A DNA stretch of 5,599 nucleotides from Nitrososphaerota archaeon. Lineage in GTDB: Archaea > Thermoproteota > Nitrososphaeria > Nitrososphaerales > Gagatemarchaeaceae. Below the pieces are notes generated by a model that saw only the letters and a list, made by a program, of their open reading frames with translations, searched no databases and had not been told where the DNA came from. The DNA is taken from positions 1 to 5,599 of the forward strand of contig VBPQ01000094.1 of the NCBI GenBank assembly GCA_005877185.1. Direction: 5' to 3'. Positions 1-3,810 of the stretch are shown here, one piece after another (the first letter of the stretch is position 1; each line of letters opens with the position of its first letter). Both the position numbers and the translations under genes were made by a program.

Positions 1-543
1 GATGGAGCGGTCCAGCAGGCTGTAGCTCATCTGGTTCGATGCCAGCCGCGATTTCTTGAGAGCAGCATTTGCTTCTACAAGCTGTTGCAGCGAGAAGTTG
101 CTGACTCCCACGCTCATTATCTTCCCCTGAGCCAACAGCTCTTCCATCGCACCCATCGTCTCGGAGATCGGAACGCTGGGATTCGGCCAGTGTATCTGGT
201 AAAGGTCGACGTAGTCCAGTCGCAGCCGCTGGAGGCTCTGTCGGAGAGCCTTCGCCAGCGCGTCCCTGCGAAGGTGGTTGGGCCAGACCTTCGTTGCTAT
301 GAACAGGTCCTCTCTCTTCCGGCCGTCTATCGCCTTCGCCACCAGCGGCTCTGAGCCATATATCTCTGCCGTATCGATTAGAGTCATGCCAGCATCGAGG
401 CCAGCCTTGATTGCCTCGACTTTCTGAGAGGCGTCCCTTCTCCACCCGGGAGTTGCGGTCGCTATCCAGAGCGGGTCATAGTAGGTCCCCATCCCTACCT
501 CCGAGACCTTCCGCCCGCTTCGCCCGAACTCCTTGAAGTTCAT
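1..543 (-). CDS. Aldo/keto reductase, N-terminal 181 residues (3' end outside window)
   Basis: This gene encodes an NAD(P)H-dependent aldo/keto reductase, a cytoplasmic TIM-barrel oxidoreductase of carbonyl substrates; the substrate cannot be told from sequence. The protein starts MNFKEFGRSGRKVSEVGMGT, the usual first strand of the family, which supports the ATG at 543. The catalytic tetrad is visible: Asp57 and Tyr62 in LIDTAEIYGS, Lys85 in FIATKVWPNH and His118 in YQIHWPNP. The GVSNFS motif follows at residues 146-151. The frame stays open to position 1, so the NADP-binding C-terminal third (about 100-140 residues) is missing only because the window ends. No clear Shine-Dalgarno motif precedes the start. 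It lies 75 bases downstream of the small Ala-rich ORF on the same strand. Family assignment is secure; pathway is unknown. Confidence 0.93.
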   Translation of the reverse strand, partial: MNFKEFGRSGRKVSEVGMGTYYDPLWIATATPGWRRDASQKVEAIKAGLDAGMTLIDTAEIYGSEPLVAKAIDGRKREDLFIATKVWPNHLRRDALAKALRQSLQRLRLDYVDLYQIHWPNPSVPISETMGAMEELLAQGKIMSVGVSNFSLQQLVEANAALKKSRLASNQMSYSLLDRSI

Positions 544-575
544 CTGCCGAGCCGCTCGAACCACTCGATTTGACT

Positions 576-591
576 CTTCTTGAAAAAGAAG
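576..591 (-). terminator. Short hairpin with T-rich loop, candidate terminator or promoter element
   Basis: The minus strand reads CTTCTTTTTCAAGAAG, a perfect 6-bp inverted repeat around TTTC. It lies 27 bases after the stop of the small Ala-rich ORF and 32 bases before the aldo/keto reductase start. The T5 run could end transcription of the upstream unit, as archaeal terminators are pyrimidine-rich. The position also suits a promoter or operator for the reductase. The sequence cannot decide between these. Confidence 0.3.
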
Positions 592-600
592 TTGGGAGGG

Positions 601-620
601 GCTCGTTCGCTCGCTCGCTC
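601..620. repeat. Short tandem tetranucleotide repeat (GCTC-like, five units)
   Basis: Five consecutive four-base units, GCTC GTTC GCTC GCTC GCTC, with one mismatch in the second unit. The tract begins directly after the stop codon of the small Ala-rich ORF (minus strand TGA, 621-619, overlapping its edge) and so lies in the 3' untranslated stretch. It may be simple slippage-prone sequence with no function. Confidence 0.5.
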
Positions 621-885
621 AGCGCTTCAGACCCAAGTGGAGCCCTCTCCTCACACCTTCGAGACCCGCGGTCCCCGCCGCCCCAGCGCCCCCATTCTGT
701 GTGTACGCAGAGAGGTGCTGTGCGAGCACCTGGTGTGCGTTCGTCCACGACGGAACGTGGGCGAGAGCGACCTGGAGGCCGTGCGGTGCTGCGTTGACCG
801 CCGCGGAAGCGTCTCCGGTGGTGACCGCTGTCGCCGCTGCAGCTGCGAGACCACCCAAGGCCGCGAGAGCCATGATGGATACCAT
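619..885 (-). CDS. Small Ala-rich putative secreted or membrane-anchored protein (88 aa)
   Basis: I do not recognise this protein. The ATG at 885 is chosen because a perfect GAGGTGA Shine-Dalgarno motif (896-890) lies just upstream, the best one in the window. Residues 4-21 form a continuous hydrophobic Ala/Leu/Gly stretch, followed by TTGDASA, where ASA (26-28) could be a signal peptidase AxA site. The mature part (about 60 residues) has no cysteines, a His/Gln-rich centre (LAHVPSWTNAHQVLAQHL) and a Gly/Ala-rich then basic tail ending LGLKR. The n-region has no positive charge if it starts at 885. A GTG at 921 would add SSASLLRRGEK, giving a more typical signal peptide but losing the Shine-Dalgarno match. 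The third codon positions are G/C-rich like the neighbours. Without this gene, 544-936 would be an unexplained gap of nearly 400 bases. It could still be a chance ORF. Confidence 0.5.
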   Translation of the reverse strand: MVSIMALAALGGLAAAAATAVTTGDASAAVNAAPHGLQVALAHVPSWTNAHQVLAQHLSAYTQNGGAGAAGTAGLEGVRRGLHLGLKR

Positions 886-889
886 CTTT

Positions 890-896
890 TCACCTC
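890..896 (-). promoter_or_regulatory. Strong Shine-Dalgarno motif for the small secreted ORF
   Basis: The minus strand reads GAGGTGA followed by AAAG and then ATG at 885, so the core GAGGTG ends five bases before the start. This matches the archaeal 16S rRNA 3' end complement. It decides the start codon of the 88-residue ORF and is the main evidence that the ORF is translated. The other complete genes here lack a comparable motif. A weak AT-rich patch (GATTAAG, 927-921) further upstream could be a TATA element, but I would not rely on it. Confidence 0.6.
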
Positions 897-936
897 GCCG
901 GAGAAGGGAGGCAGAGGACACTTAATCCAACACTTT

Positions 937-1959
937 TCAACGGGGTGTACCACCATCTTTCCTATTTGTGGAATTCATGGAATTCGCCGCCTTGAGGGGT
1001 TCCTCCATCGTTGACACCTCTCTCGGCAGCAGGGAGAAGAGGTCCGGGTGCTCAGACCTCAGCCTAGTAAGGGTCGGCGGCATGAGCCCGTTCCTCTTGG
1101 CTCGCTTCACGTTGTATTCGACGAAGCGCTTCATCGCTCTCATATCGCCAGAGCTAGAGACGTAAGCCTTGATCTTCTCGATGGCATCCTCTTCATCGAG
1201 CTTCCTGACGTTGACCAGGAACGGCGCGAGGACGAGCCAGACGAACCTATGCCTTCCATCCGCGATCGGATGTTTCAGAAGCTCGTCGATGTAGGTATAG
1301 CTCCGCCCTGTCCTTATTCTGGGGGCGGGGACGTACCTCAGGACTCTCGACCTAAGCTCGAGAAGCTGCTTTGGGAACTGCGCCTTCCTCAAGTTCTTCA
1401 GACCGTCCAGTATCGCTTTCTGTGCCGAGTCGCCGAAGAGGTCGTTGAGTACGTTGTCTGTGAAGTAGACGCGCCCCCCAGAGAGGGCCTGTCTGACAAG
1501 CTTCCACCTCTGGGTCTTCGCAAGTTCGTACCGGCTGACCAAGGCGAGGTATTCCTCTACGCCAGCAGAGTAGCTGGATCGCGAATCTCCACCGCCTCCG
1601 TGCTGCATCCCGATCCCAAAACACTCGCGGATTACGGTAGCCTTGTCCCTGGGGTCTTCCTGTTCGTACAATGCTCGCGACCTCTCCGCCTCTCTCTTCG
1701 CGAACCTGACCGCGAGGAGGCTGTCTTGACTCGCCACGAACGCCGATACGAAGAAGCTCGAGAACTCCACCAGCTCTGTGATGTGGGGCTCGTAGTTCGC
1801 CCTTCCGAGTGCGCTCATCAACCTCATCTCCGCCTGACTCACCACCTCCCTGCTGGAGAAGCTCTCCTCGATTGGGATCGAGTCGAAGAACCTCCTGGAG
1901 TAGTGGATGAACGGATACCTCACCATGAGGTCCGTAAGGACCGGTCCCTTCTGCGACAA
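937..1959 (-). CDS. priL: DNA primase large subunit (PriL-like) with PriX-like C-terminal domain
   Basis: This is probably the regulatory large subunit of the archaeal replicative primase, which pairs with catalytic PriS to make RNA primers. Residues about 10-210 resemble the PriL helical N-terminal domain: DLMVRYPFIHYSRRFF near the start, the LLAVRFAKREAERSRALYEQ helix, ECFGIG, and YLALVSRYELAKTQRWKLV followed by GGRVYF. Residues about 222-311 (YIDELLKHPIADGRHR, then WLVLAPFLVNVRKLDEEDA, ending PPTLTRLRSEHPDLFSLL) fit the pattern of PriX, the Fe-S-free counterpart of the PriL C-terminal domain first known in Sulfolobales. The protein has a single cysteine (Cys113), so the four-cysteine Fe-S domain is absent. 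Residues 312-340 are a polar, probably disordered tail. The frame opens at TAA 1992-1990 and has no ATG before Met12; TTG 1959 is the favoured start because DLMVRYPF belongs to the conserved region. CTG 1968 and ATG 1926 are alternatives. It follows the GTPase gene after 49 bases. Confidence 0.75.
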   Translation of the reverse strand: MSQKGPVLTDLMVRYPFIHYSRRFFDSIPIEESFSSREVVSQAEMRLMSALGRANYEPHITELVEFSSFFVSAFVASQDSLLAVRFAKREAERSRALYEQEDPRDKATVIRECFGIGMQHGGGGDSRSSYSAGVEEYLALVSRYELAKTQRWKLVRQALSGGRVYFTDNVLNDLFGDSAQKAILDGLKNLRKAQFPKQLLELRSRVLRYVPAPRIRTGRSYTYIDELLKHPIADGRHRFVWLVLAPFLVNVRKLDEEDAIEKIKAYVSSSGDMRAMKRFVEYNVKRAKRNGLMPPTLTRLRSEHPDLFSLLPREVSTMEEPLKAANSMNSTNRKDGGTPR

Positions 1960-1985
1960 GCTTTTCAGAGCATCATTTTCGCCGA

Positions 1986-1995
1986 GGCTTTAAGG
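1986..1995 (-). promoter_or_regulatory. Possible TATA-like element upstream of the primase gene
   Basis: The minus strand reads CCTTAAAGCC, an AT-rich core in a GC-rich gap of 49 bases between the GTPase stop and the primase start. An archaeal TATA box would place transcription initiation about 25 bases downstream, near 1967, leaving a leader of only about 8 bases before TTG 1959. That would fit a nearly leaderless mRNA. The match is weak and the gene could instead be cotranscribed with the GTPase. Confidence 0.25.
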
Positions 1996-2008
1996 TTCTC
2001 CGCCCCCT

Positions 2009-3226
2009 TCAACCTGTCTTCGCTGTTGAGACGATGGAGAGGACGTCTCGGTCCCTCAGTACATAGTTGGTCGGAAGGTGCAGACCGGTTCTCACGTCCA
2101 AGGCATAAAGGAGTCCCTTGGCCAAGTCGGTGTGTACGGTTCTAGCCAAATCCGCTACGGTCGAGCCTGAGGGCATCAGGTAGAGATCCGGCAGAATCCT
2201 GCCCTCCTTATCGGCTAAGCGCTGGGGGTCGGCCACCGGGTAAACCGAATTCATTTTCAGGAGCTTGAAGATAGCTATGTTCAGGGCGAACTGGACACCC
2301 GTCCTCAGGTATTCTCCGAAGACCTTGCGCCTGATGTAGGCGAGGGCAGCCTTCTGAGCGTCGTTTAGGTCCTGAGGCCGAACGATCTCGAATCTCTCCT
2401 CCCCCGGAATGTACTTTATCAGACCCTTCGCCTCCGCCCTTCTCAGGGTAAGCTCGGCCTCCCCGCTTGTCGGGACGACAATCAAACCCTTGTACTTCTC
2501 CCTAAGTCGCTTGAAGTTCTCGCTCGAGTATGAAAGGTCCATCTTGTTCGCTATGATCAGGGTGGGTTTCGAGACTTCTCGGAGCACCCAGCAGAAGTTC
2601 TGTATCTCCTTCTCGCTCCAGTTGTCGATGTCCTTCCCTTCTAGGAGCGACTCTCTCAGAGAGTTCTGAACATGCTCCTTCCTCACCCCCACGCCCTGCA
2701 GGACCTGGGCGACGGCGTCCGGGATGCTCGAGCCAGGCATCCTTACCAGCTTCGAAATCTTGCTTATGTTGCTGGTGAAGAGCTTGACATACCACAAGAC
2801 TAGTTCGAGCTCGACGTCAGCGAAGTCGGCTAGGGGTTCTCCCGTCCCAGGCTCCGTGATTTTCCCGTCCTTATCGACGCTCCCGGACGCATCCACCACG
2901 TGAAGAAGCGCGTCGGACTGGGCCGCCACCGAGAGGAACTGATTGCCCAGCCCCTTTCCCATCCAGGCCCCCTTTATCAGCCCCGGGAGGTCGGTGACCT
3001 CGACCGGCACGAACCTCCAGCCGTCCTCGCAGCGCGAATTTGCAGGGTTGTCCTGCACGTTGAACTCCTTGTGTACACAGATCGTCACGACGCTCGCGAC
3101 TCCTGTCTCGGGCGTCTTGGTGGTAAAGGGATAGTTGGAGACCTCACCCGAGAGAAGCGTCATCGAGTTGAAGAGGGTCGTCTTCCCCGCGTTTGTCTTG
3201 CCGATTATTCCTATTCTGATAACCAT
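2009..3226 (-). CDS. ychF: OBG-family GTPase with TGS domain, Ygr210/YchF-like (405 aa)
   Basis: This is a cytoplasmic P-loop GTPase of the OBG group, probably acting with ribosomes or in translation, as its relatives do. Visible motifs are G1 GKTNAGKTT (9-17), the threonine-containing switch region YPFTTKTP (32-39), G3 DLPG (79-82), the glycine-rich GKGLGNQF (90-97), G4 NKMD (227-230) and a G5-like PTSGEAE (252-258). The C-terminal TGS domain spans about 325-403 (DLYLMPSGSTVADLARTVH). The blocks VVDASGSVDKDG and NSRCEDGWRFVPVEVTDLPG match the archaeal/fungal Ygr210 subfamily better than bacterial YchF. The intact NKMD argues for GTP rather than the ATP preference of bacterial YchF; databases often still call such proteins YchF. 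ATG 3226 is chosen because MVIRIGIIG is the family's usual beginning; the frame is open upstream to 3322, but that extension overlaps the 3' end of the preceding gene and has no family resemblance. Confidence 0.92.
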   Translation of the reverse strand: MVIRIGIIGKTNAGKTTLFNSMTLLSGEVSNYPFTTKTPETGVASVVTICVHKEFNVQDNPANSRCEDGWRFVPVEVTDLPGLIKGAWMGKGLGNQFLSVAAQSDALLHVVDASGSVDKDGKITEPGTGEPLADFADVELELVLWYVKLFTSNISKISKLVRMPGSSIPDAVAQVLQGVGVRKEHVQNSLRESLLEGKDIDNWSEKEIQNFCWVLREVSKPTLIIANKMDLSYSSENFKRLREKYKGLIVVPTSGEAELTLRRAEAKGLIKYIPGEERFEIVRPQDLNDAQKAALAYIRRKVFGEYLRTGVQFALNIAIFKLLKMNSVYPVADPQRLADKEGRILPDLYLMPSGSTVADLARTVHTDLAKGLLYALDVRTGLHLPTNYVLRDRDVLSIVSTAKTG

Positions 3227-3263
3227 GAAGGTTCGATGCCAATGGACCCGTGTGTTCCCCGAG

Positions 3264-3274
3264 ATAAAAAAATT
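3264..3274 (-). promoter_or_regulatory. T7 tract: terminator of upstream gene and/or TATA-like promoter of the GTPase gene
   Basis: The minus strand reads AATTTTTTTAT in the 55-base gap between the winged-helix gene stop (3282) and the GTPase start (3226). A T-run shortly after a stop codon is the usual archaeal termination signal. The same AT-rich core, 39-48 bases before ATG 3226, is where a TATA box would sit if the leader is about 15 bases long. Both roles may apply. No Shine-Dalgarno motif precedes ATG 3226, in keeping with a short leader. Confidence 0.45.
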
Positions 3275-3281
3275 CCTAGGG

Positions 3282-3719
3282 CTATGGGGAGGGAGCCGAC
3301 CTCCAGGCTCTCTGCGCCTCATACCAGAAGATCATCGCGGCCAGACCCAAGATGGCGGTAAACCAGATCACGATTGGCACGTAAACGTAGAGCTGATAGG
3401 CGATGATGGCGAAGTAGACGGCGAAGACGCTGAAGAAGACGGCGTAGAAGACGAACCGTGGCACGATCATCGTCCCGACCCTCAGGAAGTCGCGCATCAG
3501 ATCAACCTTCACCTCGCTGGCGACCTCGTAGTCTCCGCCCTCCTCCCTGAGCAGTCCCAGCTCCCTCAGCTTGTTGAGGTGGTACTGAGCCAGGGACGGG
3601 TTGGAGAGGCGGAGAGCGCGCTGGACTTCCCTCACTCCCACCCTCCTCTTCTTCAGGGCGTAGACGTAGACCCTGAGAGTGTTGCCCTTCAACTGCGCAT
3701 CAATCTCGACGCCGCTCAT
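3282..3719 (-). CDS. Winged-helix DNA-binding protein with two C-terminal membrane segments (145 aa)
   Basis: This is a predicted membrane-anchored transcription regulator; its ligand and targets are unknown. Residues about 10-70 form a winged helix-turn-helix: LRVYVYALKKRRVGVREVQR, then the recognition-helix region LSNPSLAQYHLNKLRELGLL and the wing REEGGDYEV, a layout like ArsR/MarR-type archaeal regulators. Two hydrophobic segments follow, about 84-108 (MIVPRFVFYAVFFSVFAVYF onward) and 112-132 (VYVPIVIWFTAILGLAAMIF), then a short charged tail. The DNA-binding part would face the cytoplasm. ATG 3719 starts the protein cleanly with MSGVEID and no stronger upstream start is seen. Small wHTH proteins with two membrane helices are common in Thaumarchaeota, though few have been studied. 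A 16-base palindrome lies 29-44 bases upstream and could be an autoregulatory operator. It lies between aRF1 and the GTPase gene without an obvious functional link to either. Confidence 0.85.
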   Translation of the reverse strand: MSGVEIDAQLKGNTLRVYVYALKKRRVGVREVQRALRLSNPSLAQYHLNKLRELGLLREEGGDYEVASEVKVDLMRDFLRVGTMIVPRFVFYAVFFSVFAVYFAIIAYQLYVYVPIVIWFTAILGLAAMIFWYEAQRAWRSAPSP

Positions 3720-3747
3720 ACCGGGCAGCAGGACCGGCTCAAGCGGT

Positions 3748-3763
3748 GTTCAAAAACATGAAC
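3748..3763 (-). promoter_or_regulatory. AT-rich palindrome upstream of the winged-helix gene, candidate operator/promoter
   Basis: The minus strand reads GTTCATGTTTTTGAAC: 5-bp arms GTTCA and TGAAC around a six-base T-rich centre. Its centre is about 36 bases before the winged-helix ATG at 3719, where an archaeal core promoter would be expected. A dimeric winged-helix regulator could bind such a site and repress its own gene. The T5 run could alternatively help terminate aRF1 transcripts. This is a positional inference. Confidence 0.4.
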
Positions 3764-3790
3764 GAAGAATCAGGCGATCTGACCTTCGCA

Positions 3791-3807
3791 GGCGTCCCAG
3801 TTACGCC
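3791..3807 (-). terminator. Hairpin just after the aRF1 stop codon
   Basis: The minus strand reads GGCGT-AACTGGG-ACGCC, a perfect 5-bp GC-rich stem with a seven-base loop, starting four bases after the aRF1 stop (TAG, 3813-3811). It is not followed directly by a T-run; the nearest is in the palindrome at 3748-3763. It may stabilise the mRNA 3' end or contribute to termination. It is short enough to occur by chance. Confidence 0.25.
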
Positions 3808-3810
3808 GAC

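Noticed and set aside
580..1014. Plus-strand open frames across the gap between primase and aldo/keto reductase genes
   Set aside because: They have no ribosome binding site, have Arg/Ser/Cys-rich low-plausibility translations and run antisense to better-supported minus-strand sequence.
1048..2145. Long plus-strand open frame (365 codons)
   Set aside because: It lies antisense to the primase gene and has an Arg/Pro/Asp-rich composition without any family resemblance. It exists because the opposite strand is GC-rich coding sequence.
3227..3322. N-terminal extension of the GTPase (32 residues)
   Set aside because: It overlaps the 3' end of the winged-helix gene, crosses the T7 tract and has no similarity to the family, which begins at MVIRIGIIG.
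3720..3810. Possible small RNA or tRNA in the aRF1-to-winged-helix gap
   Set aside because: Two short hairpins are present, but there is no cloverleaf, no T-loop consensus and no extended paired structure, so only the hairpins are reported.
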